The notes under the pieces were generated by a model, which was not told the DNA's origin, made no database searches, and worked only from the letters and a program-made list of their open reading frames with translations. A stretch of DNA of 64,000 nt from Flavobacteriales bacterium BRH_c54 (GTDB lineage Bacteria > Bacteroidota > Bacteroidia > Flavobacteriales_E > Vicingaceae), in the NCBI GenBank assembly GCA_000961845.1, contig LADZ01000002.1:34925-98924 (forward strand), read 5' to 3'. A program made the position numbers and the translations under genes. Positions 19,375 to 28,635 of this stretch are shown here, piece by piece (the stretch's first letter is position 1; every line of letters begins with the position of its first letter).

Positions 19375-20550
19375 TTATTTTTTAGCCATTGTTGTGTGTA
19401 GTATTTTTAATATTTCTAATTCCTTAATTTCATTTTCATCTAACTTCTCATTATGCTCCATAAAATAGGACTCACCATATAATTCAATAAAGGAGATAAA
19501 GGATTCATCATAAGTTTGATTAAATGCGTTTTTGCTTGATTCAAAATTCTTGAAATCCTCACTACTCCATGACCAATTATCTCTAGTTGATTTTGTGCTA
19601 GAGAAATACATATGTAAGCCACCAATGCAGTAAATCTTTGAAACCTTTTTTGAAAATCCACAAAGTACTACAGCTACTAAATCATGTTGGGAAAGCAGAT
19701 GTTTTTGTTTTAAAATATTGTCAATATGCTCTTTATCAATGAATTGATTTTTTACAACATCAGAGGTGTATGATTCTTTCGCTTCTTCCTGAATTAGAGA
19801 ATTATAATGATTGAGATACATCTCAGTTTTTTTATAACATTCGATATGTTCTGTCCCTATATACTGCTCAATGAAATCGTCATTGTACCCTTTTGTCATG
19901 GTGTCTTCAGTCCTTGAATACATATCCTCATCCATTAGTAAAATAGGGAAGGGATCAATTGTTAACCTGAAAACGGCAACCGCTCCGATACATTTTTTCA
20001 TGAAGCTTTCAAACTCTGCTATAAAATTGCTTTGGTCTTTTTTTCTGTTTAGAGGATGATTCTTTGATATGTAGAATGTATTAAACCCTTGCTTATGAAC
20101 GTACTTATTTAGCTTCTTTTTTACGGTATTTAAATCCTCAAAGTATTCAGACATTTGTTCCTTTATATCCGAGAATACAGTCTGATTAGCATCAAGGAAC
20201 TTTATCATCTGACCATACATTGGAAAATGACCTTGATCTTTCCATTTTCTTAATTCTTTGCTTCTCGTTTCCTCATCATTGTCAATCAAATATGTCATTG
20301 TAGTTGATACTTCAAGAGACTGCCTTAAGGAATAGTATGCACAATCAAAGTATCCCTGTTCAAATAGAGTTATAGCATTTATCAGAAGTTGATTTGATTC
20401 TAATATGAAAGTATTCGCTAATTGAGCATCTAATCGTCCTGTCCAACTATGTTCAATATTTAAAAGGTCTAGGTAGTACCTTTCCTTATTCTCAATTTTG
20501 AGAGGAATTAGATTATTTGATTCTTTATGTTCAATGAAGTCAAAGCTCAT
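19375..20550 (-). CDS. orphan protein with a possible HEPN-like helical region
   Basis: 391-residue soluble protein with no signal peptide. Residues about 53-88 (LLINAITLFEQGYFDCAYYS then LRQSLEV) and a later LNKYVHKQG resemble the helix pair and the polar-xxx-H motif of HEPN-type domains. That resemblance is weak and unverified. The C-terminal third has a predicted mixed fold (VAVVLCGFSKKVSKIYCIGG). It starts at an ATG behind a 26-bp palindrome and lies upstream of the orphan lipoprotein on the same strand, 66 bases away. Confidence 0.6.
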   Translation of the reverse strand: MSFDFIEHKESNNLIPLKIENKERYYLDLLNIEHSWTGRLDAQLANTFILESNQLLINAITLFEQGYFDCAYYSLRQSLEVSTTMTYLIDNDEETRSKELRKWKDQGHFPMYGQMIKFLDANQTVFSDIKEQMSEYFEDLNTVKKKLNKYVHKQGFNTFYISKNHPLNRKKDQSNFIAEFESFMKKCIGAVAVFRLTIDPFPILLMDEDMYSRTEDTMTKGYNDDFIEQYIGTEHIECYKKTEMYLNHYNSLIQEEAKESYTSDVVKNQFIDKEHIDNILKQKHLLSQHDLVAVVLCGFSKKVSKIYCIGGLHMYFSSTKSTRDNWSWSSEDFKNFESSKNAFNQTYDESFISFIELYGESYFMEHNEKLDENEIKELEILKILHTTMAKK

Positions 20551-20571
20551 TACTTATTATATACAACAACT

Positions 20572-20597
20572 GGATAAACGTACCGGTACGTTTATCC
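20572..20597. repeat. perfect 26-bp palindrome
   Basis: The half-site GGATAAACGTACC is followed directly by its exact complement, with no spacer, 22 bases upstream of the orphan 391-residue gene. On that gene's strand it is followed by AGTTGTTGTATATAAT. It could be an operator, a recombination site or a cruciform. Confidence 0.7.
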
Positions 20598-20608
20598 GCA
20601 CTGTATCT

Positions 20609-20785
20609 TTATCCCAAATGTAGTAATTCAATCGGACTTTTTATAGTTCTCATATTATTAATTGCTGCTTGTAGATGTTTTCTTCCCAAACTTCTTCTTG
20701 TTCGTGCTAGTTTATTGTAGCATAACTCACTTCGTTTAATATAAATTGCTAAATCAAGAGTTAAAAACTCGCGATAGCTGAAGGG
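20609..20785 (-). pseudogene. decayed reading frame, C-terminal remnant
   Basis: A 58-codon minus-strand frame with no start codon, bounded by TAG (20786-20788) and TAA (20609-20611). It reads YREFLTLDLAIYIKRS, then LARTRRSLGRKHLQAAINN, then SPIELLHLG. The even, basic composition looks protein-like, but no family is recognised. It is probably the end of a gene truncated when the accessory island formed. It fills most of the 321-base gap between the orphan gene and the cystathionine synthase gene. Confidence 0.3.
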
Positions 20786-20831
20786 CTATTAATATTACAA
20801 TAAAGAGTGTATTATTGTATTAGCTATTTAT

Positions 20832-20839
20832 TACTTTTG
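20832..20839 (+). promoter_or_regulatory. -7 element of the cystathionine synthase gene
   Basis: TACTTTTG fits TAnnTTTG and lies 33 bases before the ATG at 20872. The nearest upstream TTG is only 14 bases away, so the -33 box is uncertain. The same TACTTTTGCAG string precedes lysS on the other strand. Confidence 0.45.
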
Positions 20840-20871
20840 CAGTCAATTATAAAATTCAGAAAAATTAGTTC

Positions 20872-22245
20872 ATGCAATATTACAATAACATACTAGAAAC
20901 CATAGGAAACACGCCATTGGTTAAATTAAATAAAATTTGTAAAGATGTTGATGCGTTGGTATTGGCAAAAGTAGAAACTACCAATCCGGGAAACTCTGTA
21001 AAAGACAGAATGGCTTTGCAAATGATTGAAGATGCTGAAGCTGATGGCAGACTAAAACCGGGAGGAACTATTATTGAAGGAACATCCGGAAATACAGGAA
21101 TGGGCTTGGCGTTGGTTGCCATTATAAAAGGATATAAGTTAATTTGTGTGTTGAGCGACAAACAAAGTAAAGAAAAGATGGATATTTTAAGAGCTGTTGG
21201 AGCAGAAGTACATGTTTGTCCAACCAATGTGTCTCCTGAGGATCCTCGTTCGTATTATTCTGTTTCTAAACGATTAGCTACTGAAATTCCTAACTCTTGG
21301 TATGTAAATCAGTATGATAATCCATCGAATACTAAAGCACATTACTTAACTACGGGACCGGAAATTTGGGAACAAACAGAAGGAAAAATCACTCATTTTG
21401 TGGTAGGAGTAGGTACAGGAGGAACAGTTTCGGGAGTTGGTAAATATTTAAAAGAGAAAAATCCTAACATTAAAATTTGGGGAATAGATACTTACGGCTC
21501 TGTTTTTAAGAAATACCACGAAACAGGAATTTTTGATGAAAATGAGATTTATCCTTACATCACCGAAGGAATTGGGGAAGATATTTTACCTAAAAATGTT
21601 GATTTTAGCGTAATTGATAAATTTGAAAAAGTAACCGATAAAGATGCAGCAGTTTATCAACGAAAATTAGCTAAAGAAGAAGGAATTTTTGTTGGAAATT
21701 CAGCAGGAAGTGCTATTAAAGGGGTGTTGCAACTAAAAGATGAATTGAAAAAAGATGACGTGGTAGTAGTTTTATTTCATGATCATGGAAGTCGTTATGT
21801 TGGTAAAATGTTTAATGATGATTGGATGAGAGACAGAGGCTTTTTGGAGGAAGAAAAATCTAATGCGTTAGATTTAATTTCAGACCATAAAGGCAAACAT
21901 TTAGTAACCGTAACTACTGACACACCTGTTTCTCAAGTAATTATTTTAATGAACCAATATGCTATTTCTCAAGTTCCAGTTGTTGAAGATGGTAAGTTTG
22001 TAGGTTCATTAACCGATAACCAGTTGTTTGCAAAATTATTAGACAATCCGGAATTGAAACAATTGCCAGTAAAAAATATTATGGGAGAGCCATTTCCGAT
22101 GGTGGATGAAAATACTGATGTAATAAGTGTCTCAAAACATTTTCAGCAGGGAGCAAAAGCGGTTATTGTGAGTTATGATAAGGATAAATACCATATTATT
22201 ACTCAACAAGATATGATAAAAGCTATTGATTCTTGTAGTAAATAG
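20872..22245 (+). CDS. cystathionine beta-synthase (PLP domain plus CBS pair)
   Basis: Fold-type II PLP enzyme joining serine (or O-acetylserine) with homocysteine, or acting as cysteine synthase. The PLP lysine is Lys44 in NPGNSVKDRM, and the phosphate loop is EGTSGNTGMG. The PLP core runs to about residue 330. Two CBS modules follow (about 340-457), likely a regulatory nucleotide or SAM-binding pair. 457 residues fits this domain layout. It converges with metH, fitting a shared link to homocysteine. Confidence 0.92.
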   Translation: MQYYNNILETIGNTPLVKLNKICKDVDALVLAKVETTNPGNSVKDRMALQMIEDAEADGRLKPGGTIIEGTSGNTGMGLALVAIIKGYKLICVLSDKQSKEKMDILRAVGAEVHVCPTNVSPEDPRSYYSVSKRLATEIPNSWYVNQYDNPSNTKAHYLTTGPEIWEQTEGKITHFVVGVGTGGTVSGVGKYLKEKNPNIKIWGIDTYGSVFKKYHETGIFDENEIYPYITEGIGEDILPKNVDFSVIDKFEKVTDKDAAVYQRKLAKEEGIFVGNSAGSAIKGVLQLKDELKKDDVVVVLFHDHGSRYVGKMFNDDWMRDRGFLEEEKSNALDLISDHKGKHLVTVTTDTPVSQVIILMNQYAISQVPVVEDGKFVGSLTDNQLFAKLLDNPELKQLPVKNIMGEPFPMVDENTDVISVSKHFQQGAKAVIVSYDKDKYHIITQQDMIKAIDSCSK

Positions 22246-22323
22246 TTGTTTAGGTGTGCAGAGATATTAAGGCATAAGGTTAGAAATATTTCTAACCTCA
22301 GACTTTAAATCTTGACTTCTTTT

Positions 22324-25050
22324 TTAATAACTCAATACCGACCCCAACCAACGTTCAGCAATATCGAAGTCTAATTGATTTGCTTTAGCATAAGCCTCTA
22401 CTTGGTCTTTGTCTATTTTTCCTACACCAAAATATTTACTTTCCGGATGGGAAAAATACATTCCGCTTACTGCTGCAGTTGGGTACATGGCTAAACTTTC
22501 GGTTAACTCAATTCCTGTTTTATTGGTAGCATCTAACAATTGGAATAAATCTGTTTTTAAAGTATGATTCGGACAAGCAGGATAGCCCGGTGCCGGACGA
22601 ATACCCACATATTTTTCTTTAATTAATGCATTGTTATCTAATACTTCATTAGCGGCATAGCCCCAATATTCTTTACGTACTTTTAAGTGCATTAATTCTG
22701 CAAAAGCTTCTGCCAATCTATCTGCTAATGCTTTTAACATGATAGCGTGATAATCATCATGATCGGCTTCAAAACGAGTAATGTGTTTTTCTATACCAAT
22801 ACCTGCAGTTACAGCAAACCCTCCAATATAATCTTTTATTCCGCTTTCTTTTGGAGCAATAAAATCTGCTAAACTCATGTTAGGAACGCCAGTCGCTTTT
22901 TTAGATTGTTGTCTTAACTGATATAACTGCCCAATTGGGTTATTTTCTTCATACACTTTAATAATATCATCATTTTCTGTGTTGGCTTCCCAAATACCAA
23001 TCACCGCTTTTGCTTCCAACCATTTTTCAGCTATAATTTGTTCTAGCATTTGTTGAGCATCGGTAAAAAGTTTTTTTGCTTCATTTCCAACAATTTCATC
23101 TTCTAAAATTTGAGGATACTTTCCTGCTAATTCCCATGTTCGGAAAAAAGGTGTCCAGTCGATGTATTCGGAAATTTCTTTTAAATCGTATTCTGAAAAA
23201 GTCTTTGTGCCAATAAAATTGGGCTTTTGTGGGGGATGAGCTTCCCAATCAATTTGGTATTTATTTTTTCGGGCTTCGGCCAAACTAATCGTTTCTTTAG
23301 TTTGCTGACGTTTACTGTAAGTTTCTCTTAATCGTTCATATTCTTCCTTCACATTTTGAATAAAAGCATTTTTCTTTTCTCCCAATAAATTTTCTACCAC
23401 AGTTACCGAACGAGAAGCATCTAATACATAAACTGCTTGTCCGCTAGTGTAATGTTGATCTATTTTTACCGCAGTATGTACTTTAGAAGTAGTAGCTCCA
23501 CCAATTAATAACGGAATGCTCATACCTTCTTTTTCCATTTCTTTGGCTACATACACCATTTCGTCTAAAGATGGCGTTATCAGCCCAGAAAGTCCAATAA
23601 TATCTACTTTTTCGTCTTTGGCTATTTGGATAATTTTTTCTAAGGGAGTCATTACACCTAAATCAATTACCTCATAATTATTACACGCCAAAACTACTCC
23701 AACAATGTTTTTTCCAATATCATGTACATCACCTTTTACAGTTGCAAGTAATATCTTTCCTACTGCATTACTATCAGATAGACTTGGATTCAATAGTTTT
23801 TCTTCTTCAATAAATGGGAGGAGGTAAGCTACCGCTTTTTTCATTACTCTGGCAGACTTTACCACTTGAGGTAAAAACATTTTTCCTGAGCCAAACAGAT
23901 CTCCTACTACATTCATACCGTTCATTAAATGTTGTTCAATTACATTTATTGGTTTATCCACTATTTGACGAGCTTTTTCCACATCTTGCTCAATAAAATC
24001 GGCATTTCCTTTTACCAAAGCATGTGTAATTCTTTCTTGTAATGGTTGACTTCTCCATTCGTCATCTTTTTTCTTTTCTTTGGTGGAACCCACTACAGAT
24101 TCAGCGAAATCTAATAATCGTTCAGTAGCATCGTCTCTTCTATCGAGCAATACATCTTCTACACGTTCTAATAAATCTTTAGGGATATCATCATAAACAC
24201 CAAGCATAGATGGGTTTACAATTCCCATATCCATTCCTTCGTTTATGGCATGATATAAAAATGCTGAGTGCATGGCTTCTCTAACGGGATTATTTCCTCT
24301 AAATGAAAATGAAACATTGCTAACACCTCCACTAACATGAGCTCCTGGAAGATTTTCTCTAATCCAACGGGTAGCTCTAAAAAAATCCAACGCATTTTTT
24401 CTATGTTCTTCCATCCCTGTTGCTACAGGAAAGATATTTGGATCGAAAATAATATCTTGAGGAGGAAAACCTACTTTATCCACCAAAATACGATATGATT
24501 TTTCGCAAATTTCGATTCTTCTTTCATAAGAATCTGCTTGACCAACTTCATCAAAAGCCATTACAATTACTGCTGCACCATAGTTTAAAATTTTGGTAGC
24601 TTGTTCAATAAATTGTTGTTCGCCTTCTTTTAAACTGATTGAGTTTACCACACTTTTCCCTTGAACATTTTGTAATCCAGCTTCAATAATTTCCCATTTG
24701 GAAGAATCTATCATAATAGGGACTCTAGAGATATCAGGCTCAGCAGCAATTAATTTTAAGAATTTCACCATTGCTTCTTTTCCATCTATTAACCCATCAT
24801 CCATGTTGATGTCGATAATTTGAGCTCCATTTTCTACTTGTTCACGAGCAACAGAGAGGGCTTCGTCAAATTTGTTTTCATTAATTAAACGCAAAAACAT
24901 TTTCGATCCTGCCACATTGGTCCGCTCGCCAATATTTACAAAATTGGTTTCAGGTGTTACAATCAAAGGTTCTAATCCGCTCAATGTTAAATGAGGAAGA
25001 TGTTCCCATTTATGTTTGTATTTTCCTTTATAATCAGGGTGTAAACTCAT
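22324..25050 (-). CDS. metH: methionine synthase, folate/B12/activation part
   Basis: C-terminal part of cobalamin-dependent methionine synthase as a separate 908-residue protein. Order: pterin-binding domain (about 30-290, [14 protein letters not shown]), Cap (about 335-420), B12-binding domain with DVHDIG (His443 is the cobalt ligand), then the SAM-binding activation domain with [12 protein letters not shown]. The homocysteine domain is in the next gene upstream, 16 bases away. Splitting in two is usual in Bacteroidota. The SAM-I riboswitch upstream of the first gene should control both. Confidence 0.96.
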   Translation of the reverse strand: MSLHPDYKGKYKHKWEHLPHLTLSGLEPLIVTPETNFVNIGERTNVAGSKMFLRLINENKFDEALSVAREQVENGAQIIDINMDDGLIDGKEAMVKFLKLIAAEPDISRVPIMIDSSKWEIIEAGLQNVQGKSVVNSISLKEGEQQFIEQATKILNYGAAVIVMAFDEVGQADSYERRIEICEKSYRILVDKVGFPPQDIIFDPNIFPVATGMEEHRKNALDFFRATRWIRENLPGAHVSGGVSNVSFSFRGNNPVREAMHSAFLYHAINEGMDMGIVNPSMLGVYDDIPKDLLERVEDVLLDRRDDATERLLDFAESVVGSTKEKKKDDEWRSQPLQERITHALVKGNADFIEQDVEKARQIVDKPINVIEQHLMNGMNVVGDLFGSGKMFLPQVVKSARVMKKAVAYLLPFIEEEKLLNPSLSDSNAVGKILLATVKGDVHDIGKNIVGVVLACNNYEVIDLGVMTPLEKIIQIAKDEKVDIIGLSGLITPSLDEMVYVAKEMEKEGMSIPLLIGGATTSKVHTAVKIDQHYTSGQAVYVLDASRSVTVVENLLGEKKNAFIQNVKEEYERLRETYSKRQQTKETISLAEARKNKYQIDWEAHPPQKPNFIGTKTFSEYDLKEISEYIDWTPFFRTWELAGKYPQILEDEIVGNEAKKLFTDAQQMLEQIIAEKWLEAKAVIGIWEANTENDDIIKVYEENNPIGQLYQLRQQSKKATGVPNMSLADFIAPKESGIKDYIGGFAVTAGIGIEKHITRFEADHDDYHAIMLKALADRLAEAFAELMHLKVRKEYWGYAANEVLDNNALIKEKYVGIRPAPGYPACPNHTLKTDLFQLLDATNKTGIELTESLAMYPTAAVSGMYFSHPESKYFGVGKIDKDQVEAYAKANQLDFDIAERWLGSVLSY

Positions 25051-25066
25051 GGTTTAGTACAATTTT

Positions 25067-26050
25067 TTAGTTTTTTGGATATTTCTTCACTAGTTCAGCA
25101 ATAGCTTTTATATGTTCTGGAGTTGTTCCGCAACAACCACCAACAATATCCACTAAGCCTTCATCTAAGAAAACTTTAATTTGAGCAGCCATTTGTTCGG
25201 GACTTTCATCATATTCGCCCATTTCGTTAGGTAAACCTGCATTAGGGTGTGCTGAAACATAAAAATTAGATTTATTACGTAACACTTGCAAATAGGGGCG
25301 AAGGGCTGCTGCTCCTAAGGCACAGTTTAACCCTATGCTTAACGGTTTGGAGTGTTGAACAGAAATTAAAAAGGCTTCAGTAGTTTGTCCTGAAAGTGTA
25401 CGTCCACTGGCATCGGTTATGGTACCGGAAATCATTACAGGTAAATTGGTGTTTAGTTCTTGTTGAATTTCGTTGATTGCCAATAATGCTGCTTTAGCAT
25501 TTAATGTGTCAGTAATGGTTTCAACCAATAATAAGTCAGCGCCCCCTTCAATTAATCCTTTAGCTTGTTCTTTAAAAGCAATTCGTAACTCGTCAAAAGA
25601 AATGTTTCTAAAACCGGGATCGTTTACGTCAGGAGACATAGAAGCCAATTTAGTAGTTGGGCCAATAGAACCTGCTACAAAACGAGGTTTTTCAGGTGTT
25701 TTTTTTGTGAATTCCTCAGCAACTTCTTTGGCAATTTTGGCACAAGCGTAATTAATATCATAAACTGCACCTTGCAACTGGTAGTCTTCTTGGGCGATAG
25801 AAGTGCTTCCGAAAGAGTTGGTTTCTATAATGTCGGCTCCTGCTGCTAAGTATTTACTATGAATAGCTTTAATTACCTCAGGTTTGGTAATAGAAAGGAT
25901 ATCATTATTTCCTTTTAGCGGACAAGAGTGATTTTTAAATCGTTCGCCTCTAAAATCTTCTTCGGTAAGTTTGTATTGCTGAATCATAGTGCCCATTGCA
26001 CCATCCAATACTAATATTCTTTTTTTGAGTTCGTCTCTAATATTTGCCAT
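25067..26050 (-). CDS. metH: methionine synthase, homocysteine-binding part
   Basis: Homocysteine S-methyltransferase domain of the split MetH (327 residues). The zinc cysteines are Cys243 (GLNCALG) and Cys306/307 (GGCCGTT). [10 protein letters not shown] marks the N-terminus. The ATG at 26050 is chosen; the frame extends to a TTG at 26065, but that lies in the T-run of the riboswitch terminator. Translation therefore begins 17 bases after the terminator hairpin. Confidence 0.95.
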   Translation of the reverse strand: MANIRDELKKRILVLDGAMGTMIQQYKLTEEDFRGERFKNHSCPLKGNNDILSITKPEVIKAIHSKYLAAGADIIETNSFGSTSIAQEDYQLQGAVYDINYACAKIAKEVAEEFTKKTPEKPRFVAGSIGPTTKLASMSPDVNDPGFRNISFDELRIAFKEQAKGLIEGGADLLLVETITDTLNAKAALLAINEIQQELNTNLPVMISGTITDASGRTLSGQTTEAFLISVQHSKPLSIGLNCALGAAALRPYLQVLRNKSNFYVSAHPNAGLPNEMGEYDESPEQMAAQIKVFLDEGLVDIVGGCCGTTPEHIKAIAELVKKYPKN

Positions 26051-26060
26051 ATTTAATAAA

Positions 26061-26098
26061 AACAAAAAACCCTTCTGTTTGGATAAGCAGAAGGGTTT
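26061..26098 (-). terminator. riboswitch expression-platform terminator
   Basis: On the minus strand AAACCCTTCTG pairs with CAGAAGGGTTT, followed by a T-run just before metH. The loop holds CTTATCC. CTGCTTATC can pair with GATAAGTAG at the 3' edge of the aptamer (nine pairs, one G-T), which is a ready antiterminator. Confidence 0.92.
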
Positions 26099-26114
26099 CT
26101 TTTATATTTTTCTA

Positions 26115-26236
26115 CTTATCTTTTCCCGATTTATCGGGATAGGATTTAGCACCGATTTTCCAATCTCGCTTATGCAAGACTTATAGTTGGTTGCCAAGGT
26201 TTCACAGGGCCTATTCCCTCCACCTTTCTTGATAAA
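26115..26236 (-). promoter_or_regulatory. SAM-I (S-box) riboswitch aptamer
   Basis: On the minus strand the conserved pieces AAGAAAGGTGGAGGGAATAG, GGCCCTGTGAAACC, TTGGCAACC and GGTGCTAAATCC occur in order. A TTATC/GATAA stem closes P1. It precedes metH, a classic target. High SAM should stabilise P1 and let the terminator at 26061-26098 form, switching methionine synthase off. Its function is established for the family; only the pairing is seen here. Confidence 0.97.
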
Positions 26237-26280
26237 CACGGAATCCGTGCAGACAATTTTATTTCTAAAGAACGTAAGTA

Positions 26281-26311
26281 CAAAAATAAGTAAGATTTTA
26301 ATGCCTTACAA
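26281..26311 (-). promoter_or_regulatory. promoter of the metH riboswitch transcript
   Basis: On the minus strand, TTG (26311-26309), 20 bases, TATTTTTG (26288-26281). This matches TTG-N20-TAnnTTTG exactly, about 45 bases before the aptamer. Confidence 0.75.
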
Positions 26312-26333
26312 TTTTTTGTTAAAAATCAGTTGC

Positions 26334-26804
26334 TTATTTCGCTTTATCCACTACAATACCTACTTCCATTGCGAAATGTAATGGATCTTTAGGCATATTA
26401 TGTTCGATAATATAGGTGTAAGTCCCACTTTCTTCAAACTTTTTTGATGGCTCAACTAAGTGTTCACTATCCCAAATATCGTAACCCGCTTCTCCAATAT
26501 ATTCGCCATTTTCATTTCTAATAGTTAATTCATAGTTATTGGTGGTTTCCTTTCCACTTGGTGAAATTTCTTTTATAACAATATTGGCTGTTTTATATTG
26601 ATAGCCGTTAGCATATCTAAAGGAGATTTTAAAATCGTAATTGATGGAATTATCTTCAATCAATACTTTAAATTCTCGGCTGTCTTTTTTTAGCCATTCT
26701 AAGTCTGGTGAAAGTTCTTTATGTTCAACAAAAACTCTACCTTCAGGCTGGCAACTAGTTATAAATAAAAAAACAATTAAGGTAACAGAAAGTAAATATT
26801 TCAT
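26334..26804 (-). CDS. gldH: GldH-like gliding motility lipoprotein
   Basis: 156 residues with a lipoprotein signal (LLSVTLIVFLFITSC, Cys18). The mature beta-sandwich-like body, with W-L-K-K-D-S near the start, an ISPSGKETT strand, the GEAGYDIWDS turn and a late GTYTYIIEHNMPKDPLHFAM, fits GldH. In gliding Flavobacteria GldH is needed for motility and T9SS function. Other gld genes are not adjacent. Last gene of a minus-strand run from the aldehyde dehydrogenase homologue. Confidence 0.75.
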   Translation of the reverse strand: MKYLLSVTLIVFLFITSCQPEGRVFVEHKELSPDLEWLKKDSREFKVLIEDNSINYDFKISFRYANGYQYKTANIVIKEISPSGKETTNNYELTIRNENGEYIGEAGYDIWDSEHLVEPSKKFEESGTYTYIIEHNMPKDPLHFAMEVGIVVDKAK

Positions 26805-26826
26805 AGGAATAAAGTTTTAGAAGTGA

Positions 26827-27621
26827 TTAATTTAATTGAGCTAAAAACCAGTTGTTTAACAGGTTTTCTTTATTGTATTTCATTTTTTCTTGGGTAGTTT
26901 GATCTATTACAATACCTCCTGCGGCATTAATAATAGCGTTTCCTGCAGCGGTGTCCCATTCCATGGTTGGAGCAAATCTTGGATAACAATCGGCAGCATT
27001 TTCGGCTACCATACACAATTTTAGTGAACTACCTTTTGATAGTAAACTGATACTATTGTGTTCAGTTTCTTTTTCTTCAATAAAGGTTTTGGTTTCATCA
27101 CTCATGTGTGAGCGACTGGCTACTACTACAAAATCAGTTCTTTCTGTTTTAAGCGGTAATTCGTTAGCAGTAGTTATCAAATCTGCAAGTGTGTTAGCAG
27201 CAGTAGTAATGTTATTTATTTTATATGCTTTTTCATCAGAAAAATACAGTTCTCTAGTTACCGGAACATAAATCACACCCATAGTAGAAAGTTGATTTTC
27301 AATTAATGCAATGTTTACGGTAAATTCTCCATTTTTATTAATAAACTCTTTGGTACCATCTAAAGGATCTACCATCCAAAATTGATTCCAGGCTTTTCTT
27401 TCTTCGTAAGGGATGGATTTACCTTCCTCACTAAGAATAGGTAAATTGGTACTTTCTAATTTGTTTACAATTGCAGCATGTGCTCTTTTGTCTGCTTCGG
27501 TAAGTGGTGATTTATCTGCTTTGTTTTCCACTTGAAAGTCGGTAGAATAAACCGTTAAAATTTCTTTTCCTGCATCAATAGCAGCATTTATTGCTGTTAA
27601 AAGTAATTCATTTCTATTCAT
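26827..27621 (-). CDS. cysQ: 3'(2'),5'-bisphosphate nucleotidase CysQ
   Basis: Removes the 3' phosphate from PAP or PAPS, clearing the by-product of sulfate assimilation. The inositol-phosphatase fold motifs are present: EE (65-66), DPLDGTKEF (85-93; Asp85 and Asp88 bind magnesium) and the late WDTAAGNAIINAAGG. Length 264 is typical. It starts eight bases after the truncated aldehyde dehydrogenase homologue. Sulfate-reduction genes are not in the window. Confidence 0.92.
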   Translation of the reverse strand: MNRNELLLTAINAAIDAGKEILTVYSTDFQVENKADKSPLTEADKRAHAAIVNKLESTNLPILSEEGKSIPYEERKAWNQFWMVDPLDGTKEFINKNGEFTVNIALIENQLSTMGVIYVPVTRELYFSDEKAYKINNITTAANTLADLITTANELPLKTERTDFVVVASRSHMSDETKTFIEEKETEHNSISLLSKGSSLKLCMVAENAADCYPRFAPTMEWDTAAGNAIINAAGGIVIDQTTQEKMKYNKENLLNNWFLAQLN

Positions 27622-27629
27622 AATCTTTA

Positions 27630-28502
27630 TTAATAACCACTACCTGAAGCTCCAATTATTTCAATAGGATGCCAAGTGGTTTTCATTTCTAAAAAGTCTT
27701 CAATTAAATAAGGTGTTTGGTGCGATTTGTTGTACAAATCGTTTTCTTCTCTTATGGTTATCCTTTTAAGGTTGTTTACTGCATTTTTTTGAATGGAGCT
27801 TATTTCTTTTTTGTCATTTCCATAATACAACAACCCTTTTATATCCATGTGTGTAGCAAGATGTTCTGATAATTCACTTCTTTTCCCCGTAAGGATATTT
27901 ACTACACCACTGGGAACATCAGATGTATTTAGTACTTCGGCAAATGTAATGGCACATAGCGGCAAACTTTCTGAAGCTAAAACCACCACGGTATTTCCTC
28001 CAACTATAACCGGAATAATTGCAGAAACTAATCCTAGTAACCCTGACTTTTCAGGAGCTAAAATGGCAACTGTACCAACAGCTTCGGGAACGGTAAAGTT
28101 AAAGTGTTGTGTGGCAACAGGATTTACCGAACTGAAAACAGGTGTAAATTTATCGCACCATCCGGCATAATAAATAATTCTATCTATAGCAGTTACAACT
28201 TCTTTTTCGGCTTCTTTCGCTTTGTATCCTTGTTTCGTTAATTCATCAATAAACTGAGCTTTTCTGCCTTCTAAAATTTCTGCTATGCGGTAAATAACTT
28301 GGCTTTTGTTAAAAGCTGTAGCACTTTGCCATTTGGAAGTAGCATTACCAGCTGCAACAACTGCATTTCTAACATCTTTTCTGGAAGATAAACAGATGTT
28401 TCCGCATTTATTTTCGGGCACGTAATACCTTCCTGATTCTGTTCTTGGGAATTTCCCGTCTATAAATATTTTATAGGTTTTTAGCACTTCTATTCTTGTC
28501 AT
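27630..28502 (-). CDS. truncated aldehyde dehydrogenase family protein, no catalytic domain
   Basis: 290 residues that match only the N-terminal, NAD-binding part of aldehyde dehydrogenases: YKIFIDGKFPRTESG, then a coenzyme-like VPEAVGTVAILAPEKSGLLG, IIPVIVGGNTVVV and VPSGVVNILTG. The region where the catalytic cysteine would lie is missing; the protein ends at about the point where ALDH catalytic domains begin. The gene is intact, with no frameshift seen, and is co-directional with cysQ. It may be a non-catalytic paralogue. Confidence 0.75.
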   Translation of the reverse strand: MTRIEVLKTYKIFIDGKFPRTESGRYYVPENKCGNICLSSRKDVRNAVVAAGNATSKWQSATAFNKSQVIYRIAEILEGRKAQFIDELTKQGYKAKEAEKEVVTAIDRIIYYAGWCDKFTPVFSSVNPVATQHFNFTVPEAVGTVAILAPEKSGLLGLVSAIIPVIVGGNTVVVLASESLPLCAITFAEVLNTSDVPSGVVNILTGKRSELSEHLATHMDIKGLLYYGNDKKEISSIQKNAVNNLKRITIREENDLYNKSHQTPYLIEDFLEMKTTWHPIEIIGASGSGY

Positions 28503-28574
28503 TTTTATAAAAATTCAATTGACTTTAATAGCGGTAAAGGTATTAAAAACATAAGAATTAAAAAATGAAAGCAT

Positions 28575-28611
28575 AAAAAAAGTGCTATGAAGAAAATCAA
28601 AGCACTTTTTA
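28575..28611 (-). terminator. Rho-independent terminator after lysS
   Basis: On the minus strand AAAAAGTGCT pairs with AGCACTTTTT around a 14-base loop and ends in a T-run. It lies 25 bases beyond the lysS stop. Confidence 0.8.
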
Positions 28612-28635
28612 GGTTTTTTATAGGAGGGGATCTAA

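Noticed and set aside
26051..26065. TTG start for the homocysteine part of metH
   Set aside because: The TTG lies in the T-run of the riboswitch terminator; ATG 26050 fits the family.
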